From: Micromonospora inaquosa
GTDB lineage: Bacteria > Actinomycetota > Actinomycetes > Mycobacteriales > Micromonosporaceae
Direction: 5' to 3'
Length of the DNA: 64,000 nt
Assembly (NCBI RefSeq): GCF_003857055.1
Contig: NZ_QGSZ01000175.1
Coordinates: 23,268-87,267, forward strand
Shown: piece by piece, positions 9,745 to 18,076 of the stretch
Numbering within the stretch: position 1 is the first letter of the stretch
Layout of the letters: every line of letters starts with the position of its first letter
The notes under the pieces: generated by a model
Seen by the model: the letters and a program-made list of their open reading frames with translations, nothing else
Told to the model about the DNA's origin: nothing
The model's database searches: none
Translations under genes and position numbers: made by a program

Positions 9745-10956
9745 TCAGCCAGCGGTTGGCGCGTCTCCGCGTCGGCCGGGGCGCCAGTCGCGTCGACGGC
9801 CCAGGGCCATGATCGGTCGTGCGACCAGCAGCAGCCCGGCGAGCAGAGCGCCGATGACCGCCGCCCAGATCGCGACGGGGCGCTGCCAGCTCAGCGGGTC
9901 GTCGCGCACGGCGGGTGCCGGGATCGCGCTGGCGGGCGGGTTCGGCCGGGTGCCGAGCAGGCTCGACACCGCCCGGTACGGGTTGACCATCCCGTAGCCG
10001 ATGTCGGCGTTGTGACCCTCGGGTGGGTTGTCGGCGGTGCGTTGCAGCCGGTCGGCGACCTGCTGCGGGCTGAGATTCGGGTAGGCGGCCCGGACCAGCG
10101 CGGCCGCTCCCGAGACGTACGCCGCCGCGTAGCTGGTGCCGCCCTCCGGCACAGTGCGGTAGCCGGTGTTTCCGGGTGCCGGCCCGACGATGTTCATCCC
10201 CGGCGCGGCGATGTCGACGTAGTCGCCGCTGATCGAGGTGCCGACGTGGCTTCCCTGCTCGTCCACCCCGCCGACCGCGATCACCCCGGGGTACGCGGCC
10301 GGGTAACCCGGCAGATTCTGGGAATCTTCCGAACGGTTGCCCGCGGCGGCGACCAGCACCACCCCTTTGTCCAGCGCGCGCTCGACGGCGGCCGTCAGTT
10401 CGGGGCGGGGAATCGTCGTCAGGGACAGGTTGATCACGTCGGCGCCCTGCGCGACCGCCCAGTCGATGGCCGCCGCGATCTGCGCGGGGAGCTGCGGGTT
10501 GTTGACCGCTCCGAGCTGCGGCAGAACCCGGATCGGCAGGATGCGGGCGGCCGGGGCGATGCCGGTGAACGGGACGGCCGCGGCCTCCCGGCCCGCGATG
10601 ATGCCGGCGATCAGTGTGCCGTGCCCGGCCTCGTCGCACTGGCCCTGCCTGGCCGGCAGGCCGTTGAAGTCGCGACCCTCGAGCACCTGCCCCTTGAGGA
10701 GCGGGTGGGCGGCGGAGACTCCGGAGTCGATCACGGCCACCGTGACCCCGGCGCCCCGGGACAGTGGCCACGCCGAGGACGGCTCAAGCCGGCGTAGCGC
10801 CCACGGCATCTGGGTCAGGCTGTCGGAGCCGGTGGGGCCGCAGAGGGGCGGTGCCGCGGTCGCGGGGGAGGGTGCCACCAGGCCGGCGCCGAGCAGGGCC
10901 GCCAGCGCTCCACTGAGGACGCCGCGAAGGGCACGTCGGGACGGGGTCGCGCTCAT
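9745..10956 (-). CDS. mycP: Type VII secretion-associated serine protease, mycosin
   Basis: Mycosins are membrane-anchored subtilases that stabilise and regulate the ESX machine. The 403-residue protein has a signal peptide (about residues 1-36, ending near PATAA), a subtilisin domain with the triad Asp77 (VAVIDSGV), His112 (GHGTLIAG) and Ser275 (GGTSYAAAYVSG), and a C-terminal membrane helix at about 360-385 followed by an Arg-rich cytoplasmic tail. I chose ATG 10956; another in-frame start lies at 10980, and neither has a strong Shine-Dalgarno. It is convergent with the esx pair and closes the ESX locus. Confidence 0.94.
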   Translation of the reverse strand: MSATPSRRALRGVLSGALAALLGAGLVAPSPATAAPPLCGPTGSDSLTQMPWALRRLEPSSAWPLSRGAGVTVAVIDSGVSAAHPLLKGQVLEGRDFNGLPARQGQCDEAGHGTLIAGIIAGREAAAVPFTGIAPAARILPIRVLPQLGAVNNPQLPAQIAAAIDWAVAQGADVINLSLTTIPRPELTAAVERALDKGVVLVAAAGNRSEDSQNLPGYPAAYPGVIAVGGVDEQGSHVGTSISGDYVDIAAPGMNIVGPAPGNTGYRTVPEGGTSYAAAYVSGAAALVRAAYPNLSPQQVADRLQRTADNPPEGHNADIGYGMVNPYRAVSSLLGTRPNPPASAIPAPAVRDDPLSWQRPVAIWAAVIGALLAGLLLVARPIMALGRRRDWRPGRRGDAPTAG

Positions 10957-11027
10957 CGGCGGGCATTCGCGCACCCGCAAAGGTTACCGCCGGGGCCGTC
11001 GGGCAGCGGCCCCCCCCGGTGACGTGG

Positions 11028-11363
11028 TCAGGGCCGGGGGTCCGCTTTCGCGGTCGCGGTGTCGGCGAACAGCGCGAGGAGGTCGCCGACCTGCCGGTCG
11101 GCCTCGGCCGGGTGCCGGAACCGGCCGGCCGGGTTGAGGGTGTACTCGTTGCGTCGTCCGACTCGGGTGCGGTGCAGGTAACCGCCCGCCTCCAGGTCGG
11201 CGACGATCGCCTGCGCGGCTCGTTCGGTGACGCCGACCTCGGCCGCGACGTCGCGTAGCCGGGCGGTCGGATTGCGGGCGATGGCCAGCAGGACGTGCCC
11301 GTGATTGGTGAGGAACGTCCAGTTCCGCCCGCCGTCGGTGTCGCCCGTCACCGTGCTCGTCAT
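11028..11363 (-). CDS. Winged-helix transcriptional regulator (MarR/ArsR-like)
   Basis: The 111-residue protein is a single winged helix-turn-helix domain. It has a recognition segment (LRDVAAEVGVTERAAQAIVADLEAGGYL) and a wing with RTRVGRRNEYTLNP. It has no obvious ligand or metal site beyond the DNA-binding fold. It is divergent from the beta-carbonic anhydrase gene, with about 225 bp between the starts, so control of that gene and of itself is the simplest inference. The first ATG is used; only a weak AAGGGCGG precedes it. Confidence 0.8.
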   Translation of the reverse strand: MTSTVTGDTDGGRNWTFLTNHGHVLLAIARNPTARLRDVAAEVGVTERAAQAIVADLEAGGYLHRTRVGRRNEYTLNPAGRFRHPAEADRQVGDLLALFADTATAKADPRP

Positions 11364-11454
11364 CGTGTGGCCGCCCTTCTGGATGTCCGCCTGCCCTCGC
11401 GAGAGTCTTGCCCGTCCCGCCCAGGGAGGGTTGCCCAGGGTGCGGCCGGGGTCA

Positions 11455-11510
11455 ACGTATGAAATCTAAATCACGCATACCTTGACGCATCTTACGGTGC
11501 GTGTGACGGT
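11455..11510 (+). promoter_or_regulatory. AT-rich intergenic segment, probable promoter/operator
   Basis: This is a local AT-rich stretch in GC-rich DNA, with TTGACG at 11482-11487 as a possible -35 for the carbonic anhydrase. CACGCA (11472-11477) and TGCGTG (11498-11503) form an inverted pair around it, and a second ACGCAT lies between. It could be the operator of the divergent wHTH regulator. Confidence 0.35.
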
Positions 11511-11589
11511 GGAGCGCGAGTGAGCGCCCGCCTACCGGCCGGCGGAAAGTCGGTTTGACCAGGTGAGATGCGTCGAGACGAGGTGCGGG

Positions 11590-12291
11590 ATGAGTCATAT
11601 CGGGAGCGCCGGTGGTCAGCCGGGTTCGCAGCGGGCCACCGACCGAGCGTCCACGCCCAGCGAGCCGGCTCTGGCGTACGCCGAGCTGGTCGCCGGCAAT
11701 CGACGCTTCGTCGGTGGCGCGCCACGCCACCCCAACCAGGATGCCGGGCACCGGGCCGTCGTGGCCGACGGGCAACACCCGTTCGCGGTGATCGTCGGCT
11801 GCTCCGATTCCCGGCTGGCCGCGGAGATCATCTTCGACCGGGGGTTGGGTGACCTGTTCGTGGTTCGCACGGCCGGGCACACCGCCGGCCCCGAGGTGCT
11901 TGGCAGCGTCGAGTACGCGGTGACCGTGCTCGGCACTCCGCTGGTGGTGGTGCTCGGTCACGACTTGTGTGGCGCGGTGCAGGCCGCCCGAGAGTCCGTC
12001 GCGACCGGTACCGCACCGAGTGGCCATCTGCGCGCGGTGGTCGACGCCGTGCTGCCCAGCCTGCGCCGCGCCGAGGCCGAGGGCGTGGACGACATCGACG
12101 GCATCGTCGACATCCACATCGCACAGACCGTGGAGACGTTGCTCGCGCAGTCCCCGGTGCTGGCCGACGAGGTGGCGCGGGGGCGGTGCGCGGTGGTGGG
12201 AATGTCCTACCGGCTGGCCGCCGGGGCGGTGCACCCGGTGGCCGCCGTGCCGGCAGGCTTCGCGACACTGGACACCCCGGCCACCGTCTGA
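11590..12291 (+). CDS. Beta-class carbonic anhydrase
   Basis: This zinc enzyme interconverts CO2 and bicarbonate. The 233-residue protein has the full beta-class site: Cys71-Ser-Asp73-Ser-Arg75 (CSDSR), then His124 and Cys127 (GHDLC), so the zinc ligands Cys71, His124, Cys127 and the Asp/Arg dyad are all present. ATG 11590 is preceded by GAGG at about nine bases. The upstream in-frame codons to 11563 have no ribosome site. No signal peptide is seen, so it should be cytoplasmic. It is divergent from a small winged-helix regulator and ends in a hairpin terminator. Confidence 0.93.
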   Translation: MSHIGSAGGQPGSQRATDRASTPSEPALAYAELVAGNRRFVGGAPRHPNQDAGHRAVVADGQHPFAVIVGCSDSRLAAEIIFDRGLGDLFVVRTAGHTAGPEVLGSVEYAVTVLGTPLVVVLGHDLCGAVQAARESVATGTAPSGHLRAVVDAVLPSLRRAEAEGVDDIDGIVDIHIAQTVETLLAQSPVLADEVARGRCAVVGMSYRLAAGAVHPVAAVPAGFATLDTPATV

Positions 12292-12297
12292 CGTGAC

Positions 12298-12330
12298 GAG
12301 GGCCGCTCCGCGTCACGCGGAACGGCCCTC
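12298..12330. terminator. Bidirectional hairpin terminator
   Basis: Arms GAGGGCCGCTCCGCG and CGCGGAACGGCCCTC (15 bp, one C-A mismatch) enclose the loop TCA. It lies between the convergent carbonic anhydrase and cell-wall protein genes. Confidence 0.75.
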
Positions 12331-12347
12331 GACCGGGATCGTGCGGG

Positions 12348-13367
12348 TCAGAGCAGCGACATGTGGACGTGGTCGGTGTGGTTCGACGGCCCGCTGTACG
12401 AACTCCAGCCGGTCGCCGGGAACCAGATCTGCCGGTTCCAGATCACGTAGTAGATGCCGAGCCGGTCGGCGTTACGGATGAGGAAAGCGGCGACGTTGTT
12501 GCCGTACGTCCGGGTGTCTTCGTTGTGCCACGGAGAGAAGCCGCTCTTCTGGAGCGACCAGTCGCAGGCGCGACCCTTCGGGTGCTCCCACGGCCCGCCG
12601 GGCCGGTAGCAGCCGACGAACCGGTTGAAGCCGGCCCGCTTGACCTCCTTGTACGCGTGCAGCGTGCGGGGGGTGATGCAGCCGGACGTGGTGGGGTCGT
12701 TCTCGCTGCACGACTGGGCCTTCCAGTCACCGTCGGCCGTACGACCCGGGCCGATCTTCGCGACCGGGGACTTGGCGTCCACCAGGCCGCCGGTGAAGCC
12801 CTTACCACCGACGAGGGAGAGCGCCTTGTCGGCTTCGCTCTTCCGCTTCGCCATCACGGCGGTCTGCTTCTGCTGCTCCCGGACCTCCGTGTCGAGGGCC
12901 AGCTTGGCCTGCTCGGCGCGGGCCTTCACCACGTTGACCTCGGAGAGCTTCTTCTCGTTGACCATGTTCATCTCGTCGAGCACCGCCGCGCGCCGGACGA
13001 ACGAGTCGGGGTTGTCGCTCTCCAGCAGCATCGCGATCGCGCCGATCCGACCGGTCCGGTACGACTGGGCGGCGATCTGCCCGACCTGCGGGGCCAACGC
13101 GTCCAGGTCGGCCTTGGCCCGGTCGACCTCCGCCGCCAACTCGCTCTGCCGCTTCTTGGATTTGTCCAGCTTGGACTTGGCGGCGGAGTAGTCGCGGTTG
13201 GCCTGCTCGATGACGTCGTTGAGCAGCTTGGGCTCGCCGTCCTCCTCGTGCCCGGACGGTGTGGGGTTCGTCGGGGCGGCGGCCGCCGGGAGTGGCCCGG
13301 CGAGCACGGTCAGTGCGGCGATCACGGCCACCACGGGTGTCAACCAGCGGCGTAGGGGTGCCGTCAC
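12348..13367 (-). CDS. Secreted coiled-coil protein with ARB-07466-like C-terminal catalytic domain
   Basis: The 339-residue exported protein probably acts on peptidoglycan. It has a Sec signal peptide (residues 1-31, ending AAAA), a long coiled coil at about 45-185 (Lys/Glu/Ala-rich, as in RipA/PcsB-type hydrolases), and a C-terminal domain resembling the ARB-07466-like catalytic domain. That domain has possible metal ligands in HPKGRACDW and DHVHMS near the end, plus a Cys pair. GTG 13367 has GAAGGGAAC just upstream. Expression is probably controlled by the c-di-AMP riboswitch immediately before it, as for other actinobacterial cell-wall hydrolases. The exact bond cleaved is unknown. Confidence 0.85.
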   Translation of the reverse strand: MTAPLRRWLTPVVAVIAALTVLAGPLPAAAAPTNPTPSGHEEDGEPKLLNDVIEQANRDYSAAKSKLDKSKKRQSELAAEVDRAKADLDALAPQVGQIAAQSYRTGRIGAIAMLLESDNPDSFVRRAAVLDEMNMVNEKKLSEVNVVKARAEQAKLALDTEVREQQKQTAVMAKRKSEADKALSLVGGKGFTGGLVDAKSPVAKIGPGRTADGDWKAQSCSENDPTTSGCITPRTLHAYKEVKRAGFNRFVGCYRPGGPWEHPKGRACDWSLQKSGFSPWHNEDTRTYGNNVAAFLIRNADRLGIYYVIWNRQIWFPATGWSSYSGPSNHTDHVHMSLL

Positions 13368-13384
13368 AATGTTCCCTTCCGTCG

Positions 13385-13494
13385 ACCGCCGACCGGGTTA
13401 GCTGACGGGTTCGGGGCGGAAGCGGCCCCTACCGCTGACGCGGATTCACCCCAGGTACCTGGGTCCCCGGCTCGCCGGTTGGCGATTGGGCGGT
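13385..13494 (-). promoter_or_regulatory. c-di-AMP riboswitch (ydaO/yuaA family)
   Basis: On the minus strand the aptamer core is clear: GGGGACCCAGGTACC, GGGGTGAATCC, GGTAGGGGCC, then CCGAACCCGTCAGCTAACC. These match the conserved blocks of ydaO/yuaA leaders. Outer stem P1 can pair ACCGCC (13494-13489) with GGCGGT (13390-13385). The aptamer 3' end lies only about 17 bases from the GTG of the cell-wall gene, right beside its ribosome site. In Streptomyces and other actinobacteria this class regulates rpf and NlpC/P60-type genes, with c-di-AMP lowering expression. Boundaries are approximate. Confidence 0.88.
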
Positions 13495-13668
13495 GGCACC
13501 GCAGGCGCCGCTTCGCGCCTTCATCGGTAACCGGCAGCGAGGTTACCCGAGAGTCGACCGGGTGAGCTACGCCTGGATGCCGACCAAAAGCGTCATTTCG
13601 CCATAGCGTTGAGTGACCAGTGACGTGGTTCTCAGGGTGGATGCCCGATCTGGTCACGCTGAGGAGTG

Positions 13669-15039
13669 TCACCATGCCGTATCCGTGCTCCTGTTCGACT
13701 CCGGCCACCGGTCGGCGGCCTCGGATGGGGGTGCGGCCCGCGGCCGGTCCGGCTCGTCGGAGCCGGTCGTTCGCGGTGAAATGAGTGCGGCCAGTGCCTC
13801 CGTGCGGTCCGGCTGGGGTCGCGCGGCGGGAGTGTCCGCCGACGACGTGCCATCGGTGCGCCCGGCGGCGGTCACCACCGCGGCCAGCCCGGTGGTCAGC
13901 GGCACGGCGGCGATCAGACCGAGGGTGGCGACCGCGCTGCGGACGATCTCCTGCGCGAGGAACTCACTGGTGAGGATCTGCCCGATCGGTCGCGAGTCGG
14001 CGGTGAGCAGGAGCAGCAGGGGTAGCGACGCGCCCGCGTACGCCAGCACGATGGTGTTGACAGTGGAGGCGATGTGCGCGCGGCCGACCCGGGTGGCCGC
14101 GCGGTACAGCTGCAACCGGGTCAGCCCGGGGTTGGCGTTCGCCAGTTCGGTGACGGTGGCCGCCTGGGTGACCGTCACGTCGTCGAGCACCCCGAGCGAT
14201 CCGATGATGATCCCGGCGAGCAGCAGACCGTGCAGGTCCACGTCGCCCTGGAACATCGACAGGGTGGTGGCGTCTTCGCTGCCGAAGCCGGTGAGGTGGG
14301 TCGCGGCCGTGGCGATGGTGGCGAGTACGCCGGTCAGCACCAGGCTGCCCAGGGTGCCGAGCACCGCCACCGAGGTCTGTGCGGTGACCCCGTGCGTCAG
14401 ATAGAGCACCACGAACATGATCAGGGCTGCGCCGACCACCGCCACCAGCAGTGGCGACCGGCCGGCGCCGATGCCCGGCAGCACGAAGGTGAGCAGGATG
14501 GCGAAGCTGGCGGCCAACCCGGCGAGGGCGGCCAGACCCCGCCACCGACCGAACGCGACGATCGCGGCCGCGAAGACCACAGCCAGCCACATCATCGGGG
14601 TGCCGCGCTGGTGCTCGGCGATGTTCCAGTTGCTGGTGGTGGGATCGGTGGGATCGGCCAGCTCGACCAGGATGACCTCGTCGCCGACGTCGACCCGGGG
14701 GGCGCCGGGTCCGTCCGGCACCGGGGTCCGCACCTGCTGGCCGGCGGTCGGCCCGTCGTCCACCCGTACGTCGACAGTGCCGCACCGTCGGTCGCCGACC
14801 GTCGGTGTGCCCTCGGGGACCGACGGCGCCGGCGGGCACGGCTCGCTCACCACCCGGGTGACCGTGCCGGGGTAGCGCGGCACGTCCGTGCCACCATCGG
14901 TCTGCGGTGACCCGCCGCTCGGCCAGAGCAGCACCGCGGCGAGCACTGTGGCGACGAAGAGGGGCACCACCGTCACGACGAGGATCCGTCGCACCCTCGG
15001 TGGGGCGGACGGAGCCGGGCGGGTGTGGTCGGAACCCAA
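13669..15039 (-). CDS. YibE/F family multi-pass membrane protein
   Basis: This is a predicted transport-like membrane protein of unknown substrate. After a short basic N terminus and a first helix (RILVVTVVPLFVATVLAAVL) there is an extracytoplasmic segment of about 130 residues. Seven or so further helices follow, carrying the YibE/F signature around GIIIGSLGVLDDVTVTQAATV and the ANANPGLTRLQLYRAA segment. The start is uncertain: TTG 15039 is favoured by GGGAG six bases upstream, while an in-frame GTG at 15156 would add a proline-rich leader without a ribosome site. The C-terminal 60 residues are hydrophilic and low complexity. No operon partner is evident. Confidence 0.82.
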   Translation of the reverse strand: MGSDHTRPAPSAPPRVRRILVVTVVPLFVATVLAAVLLWPSGGSPQTDGGTDVPRYPGTVTRVVSEPCPPAPSVPEGTPTVGDRRCGTVDVRVDDGPTAGQQVRTPVPDGPGAPRVDVGDEVILVELADPTDPTTSNWNIAEHQRGTPMMWLAVVFAAAIVAFGRWRGLAALAGLAASFAILLTFVLPGIGAGRSPLLVAVVGAALIMFVVLYLTHGVTAQTSVAVLGTLGSLVLTGVLATIATAATHLTGFGSEDATTLSMFQGDVDLHGLLLAGIIIGSLGVLDDVTVTQAATVTELANANPGLTRLQLYRAATRVGRAHIASTVNTIVLAYAGASLPLLLLLTADSRPIGQILTSEFLAQEIVRSAVATLGLIAAVPLTTGLAAVVTAAGRTDGTSSADTPAARPQPDRTEALAALISPRTTGSDEPDRPRAAPPSEAADRWPESNRSTDTAW

Positions 15040-15350
15040 GGCGAGACTCCCAACGATCCGGTGCGGGGTACGGGTCAGCGGGCCGGGCGGTTCACCGTTT
15101 CGGTGGAAACGCGGCGGATGGCGGGGCGGATCGCTGCCTGATGCCCGCTTGATCACGGACGGTCAGTGCTCGGCTCGGTCGGCCGCGGGCGACGTCAGGT
15201 CGTGGCGGCGTCAGTGCCCGACTGTGCGGCGGTATTCGGAGGGCCATCGTCGGAGATGCTAGCCAGCCCGTCCGGGGGTTGCAGGTCGTGGCGGAGTGTC
15301 GGGCAGCCGAACGCCTCGCGTGGCGGCCCGCGAGGCGGCATGTTGGAGCC

Positions 15351-17456
15351 ATGCCCGCTCCGTCACCGCCCGACCCCGACCACCCGCAACACGCCGAACC
15401 CGTGCCGCACGACAAGCACGCCGGGCACGACAAGCACGCCGGGCACGACAAGCACGCCGGGCACGACAAGCACGCCGGGCACGATCCGGCGATGTTCCGC
15501 CGCCGGTTCTGGGTCTGCCTGGTGTTGACCATCCCGGTGGTGCTGACGAGTCATCTCGTATCGGATCAGCTGGGCCTGGCCGAGGAGGGTGTCCCCGGTC
15601 GGTCCTGGGTGGGCCCGGTGCTCGGCTCGGTGGTGTTCTGGTGGGGCGGTTGGCCGTTCCTGGTCGGCGCGGTCCGGGAGGTGCGGGACCGGGCACCCGG
15701 GATGATGCTGCTGGTCGCGATGGCGATCACCGTCGCCTACACCACATCCCTGGCGACCAGCGTCGGTGTCTTCGACCTGGATTTCTGGTGGGAGTTGGCC
15801 GCGCTGGTCACCATCATGCTGCTCGGGCACTGGCAGGAGATGAAGGCCATCGGGCAGGCCCGGGGGGCGCTGGCGGCGCTGGCCGCGCTGCTTCCGGATG
15901 AGGCCGAACGGGTGGCGGCGGACGGGCGGGTCGAGGCGGTGCCGGTGGCCGGTCTGCGAGTCGGTGACGTGGTGTTGGTCCGGCCGGGAGGTCGGGTGCC
16001 AGCGGACGGCCGGGTCGTCGAGGGCGCCGCCGAGCTGGACGAGTCGATGATCACCGGCGAGTCGCGACCGGTCGCCCGGTCGACTGGCGACCGGGTGGTG
16101 GCCGGCACCGTCGCCACCGACTCGTCGATCCGGGTACGCGTCGAGGCGGTGGGTGAGCAGACGGCCCTCGCCGGCATCCAGCGGATGGTCGCGCAGGCCC
16201 AGGGTTCCGGTGGGCGTGCCCAGCTGTTGGCCGACCGGTTCGCCGCCGCGCTCTTCTACCTGGCCACCGGCACGGCCGTGCTGACCGTGCTGGTCTGGAC
16301 CGCGCTCGGTGAGCCGGACGAGGCGGTGGTCCGGGCGGTCACCGTCCTGGTGATCGCCTGCCCGCACGCGCTGGGTCTCGCCATCCCCCTGGTCGTCGCG
16401 CTCTCCACCGCGCTCGCCGCGCGCTCCGGGATCCTGGTCAAGGACCGGTTGGCACTGGAACGGATGCGGACGGTCGGTGCGGTGCTCTTCGACAAGACCG
16501 GCACGCTGACCCGGGGTGAGCACGGGGTGACCGACCTGGTGACGGCGCCCGGCGTCGAGCGGGACGAGGTGCTGCGGATCGCGGCCGGCGTCGAGTCGGA
16601 GAGCGAACATCCGTTGGCCCGGGCGATCGTGGCGGCGGCCGGGTCGACCGGTCCGGCGCGGGCCGCCGGGTTCCGGGCGCTGCCGGGCCGGGGGGTGCAG
16701 GCGACCATCGACGGTACGCGGTACGCGGTGGGCGGGCCGGCGCTGCTGCGGGAGCTGGGCGTTCCGCTCCCGGCCCAGGTGCAGGCCGCGGCCGGGCGGT
16801 GGTCGGCGCGGGGTGCCGCGGTGTTGCACCTGGTGCGGCTGCCGGACACCGTGCTCGGTGCGTTCGCGTTGACCGACGAGGTGCGTCCGGAGGCCCGGCG
16901 GGCGGTGGACGAGCTGCGGGCCGAGGGGGTCCGGACCATCGCCATGATCACTGGTGACGCGCGGCCCGTGGCCGAGGCGGTCGCGGCCGACCTCGGGTTC
17001 CGACCCGGCGTCGACGAGGTCTTCGCCGAGGTGCTGCCGGCGGAGAAGGACGATCGGGTGGCGGAGCTTCAGCGGCGAGGGCTGGTGGTGGCGATGGTCG
17101 GCGACGGGGTGAACGACGCGCCAGCGCTGGCCCGGGCGGATGTGGGCATCGCGATCGGCGCCGGCACCGATGTGGCGATCGAGTCCGCCGGGGTGGTGCT
17201 GGCGTCCTCGGACCCGCGTGGGGTGGCTGCGGTGGTCCGGCTGTCCCGGGCGTCGTACCGGAAGATGCGACAGAACCTGGCCTGGGCGGCCGGCTACAAC
17301 GTGGTGGCGCTGCCGTTGGCCGCCGGGGTTCTGGCCTGGGCCGGCGTGGCGTTGAGCCCGGCGCTGGCGGCGGTGCTGATGTCGGCGTCCACCATCGTGG
17401 TGGCGCTCAACGCGCAGTTGCTGCGTCGGGTCCGTCTCGACCCCGCGTCGGACTGA
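15351..17456 (+). CDS. CopB-type (CPH) heavy-metal P1B ATPase with His-rich N terminus
   Basis: This copper or related heavy-metal export ATPase belongs to the P1B-3-like group. The 701-residue protein has no HMA domain. Instead its N terminus carries four exact DKHAGH repeats at about residues 21-44. The membrane metal motif is Cys337-Pro-His (VIACPHALGL), typical of CopB rather than the CPC of CopA. Phosphorylation Asp381 lies in DKTGT, with TGES in the actuator and [10 protein letters not shown] in the hinge. ATG 15351 is preceded by TTGGAGCC. It is convergent with csoR, whose stop lies six bases after this stop, marking the left end of a copper island. Confidence 0.92.
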   Translation: MPAPSPPDPDHPQHAEPVPHDKHAGHDKHAGHDKHAGHDKHAGHDPAMFRRRFWVCLVLTIPVVLTSHLVSDQLGLAEEGVPGRSWVGPVLGSVVFWWGGWPFLVGAVREVRDRAPGMMLLVAMAITVAYTTSLATSVGVFDLDFWWELAALVTIMLLGHWQEMKAIGQARGALAALAALLPDEAERVAADGRVEAVPVAGLRVGDVVLVRPGGRVPADGRVVEGAAELDESMITGESRPVARSTGDRVVAGTVATDSSIRVRVEAVGEQTALAGIQRMVAQAQGSGGRAQLLADRFAAALFYLATGTAVLTVLVWTALGEPDEAVVRAVTVLVIACPHALGLAIPLVVALSTALAARSGILVKDRLALERMRTVGAVLFDKTGTLTRGEHGVTDLVTAPGVERDEVLRIAAGVESESEHPLARAIVAAAGSTGPARAAGFRALPGRGVQATIDGTRYAVGGPALLRELGVPLPAQVQAAAGRWSARGAAVLHLVRLPDTVLGAFALTDEVRPEARRAVDELRAEGVRTIAMITGDARPVAEAVAADLGFRPGVDEVFAEVLPAEKDDRVAELQRRGLVVAMVGDGVNDAPALARADVGIAIGAGTDVAIESAGVVLASSDPRGVAAVVRLSRASYRKMRQNLAWAAGYNVVALPLAAGVLAWAGVALSPALAAVLMSASTIVVALNAQLLRRVRLDPASD
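15411..15482 (+). repeat. Exact 18-bp tandem repeat, four copies, in the CopB-type ATPase
   Basis: The unit GACAAGCACGCCGGGCAC is repeated four times with no mismatch, at 15411, 15429, 15447 and 15465. It encodes DKHAGH each time, adding eight histidines. Identity at synonymous sites shows recent expansion or homogenisation. Confidence 0.95.
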
Positions 17457-17462
17457 GGGCGG

Positions 17463-17759
17463 TCAGCCGCGCTTCATCAGCCGGCCGACCGCCGCCATCA
17501 TCTCGGTGGCCATCTCGTCGGCCCTGCCCTCGGCGGCGCCCTCGTGCATGCAGTGCCGGGCGTGCCCGTCGAGCAGCCCGAGGGCCACCTTGTCGAGGGC
17601 GGCCTGGATCGCGGAGATCTGGGTGAGCACGTCGATGCAGTACCGGTCGTCGTCGACCATCTTCTCGATGCCCCGGACCTGCCCCTCGACACGGCGGAGC
17701 CGCGCGAGCAGCTGGTCCTTGCTGGCGGTGTATCCGCGGATCGGGGTGGGTGCGGTCAT
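17463..17759 (-). CDS. csoR: Copper-sensing repressor CsoR
   Basis: CsoR binds Cu(I) and releases its operator to induce copper export genes. The 98-residue all-helical protein has the Cu(I) triad Cys41, His66 and Cys70, with the spacing C-x24-H-x3-C known for CsoR. The family segment RLRRVEGQVRGIEKMVDDDR comes just before it. The ATG at 17759 lacks a strong ribosome site. Two TACCC..GGGTA palindromes in the 94-bp gap to copZ are fitting operators for both divergent transcripts. It ends six bases from the CopB-type ATPase stop. Confidence 0.95.
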   Translation of the reverse strand: MTAPTPIRGYTASKDQLLARLRRVEGQVRGIEKMVDDDRYCIDVLTQISAIQAALDKVALGLLDGHARHCMHEGAAEGRADEMATEMMAAVGRLMKRG

Positions 17760-17775
17760 GCCGACCAGGATAGCG

Positions 17776-17828
17776 TACCCCTGGGGGGTATGGTACGGTC
17801 GTGGTCTGGTGGATACCCCCACCGGGTA
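17776..17828. promoter_or_regulatory. Two CsoR operator-like palindromes
   Basis: Site 1 is TACCCC at 17776-17781 and GGGGTA at 17785-17790 (3-bp centre). Site 2 is TACCC at 17814-17818 and GGGTA at 17824-17828. CsoR operators are GC-core palindromes of this TACCCC..GGGGTA type. Both lie in the csoR-copZ divergent promoter region, so copper would derepress both sides. Confidence 0.7.
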
Positions 17829-17853
17829 CCGGTACCGTAAAGGAGACGATCCG

Positions 17854-18063
17854 ATGGTCAACACGACGTACCAGGTGCAGGGCATGACCTGTGGGCACTG
17901 CGTCAGCGCGGTGAGCGCCGAGGTCGGTGCCATCGCGGGCGTGCGCGACGTCCAGGTCGACCTCTCGGCCGGCCGGGTCACCGTCAGCAGCGACCAGCCG
18001 CTGGACACCGCGGTTGTCCGGGCCGCCGTCGACGAGGCCGGCTACGACCTCGTCGACGCGTGA
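17854..18063 (+). CDS. copZ: Copper chaperone CopZ
   Basis: This 69-residue single HMA domain protein has the Cu(I) site G-M-T-C-G-H-C at residues 10-16 and the ferredoxin-like beta-alpha-beta pattern. It would carry cytoplasmic Cu(I) to CopA and possibly to CsoR. The ATG is preceded by AAAGGAGA. It is the first gene of the rightward copper transcript and is followed 13 bases later by a His-rich exported protein and then copA. Confidence 0.95.
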   Translation: MVNTTYQVQGMTCGHCVSAVSAEVGAIAGVRDVQVDLSAGRVTVSSDQPLDTAVVRAAVDEAGYDLVDA

Positions 18064-18076
18064 TCGGAGGGCCGGC

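Noticed and set aside
15411..15482. CRISPR-like array
   Set aside because: The repeats are head-to-tail without spacers and are in frame within the ATPase gene.
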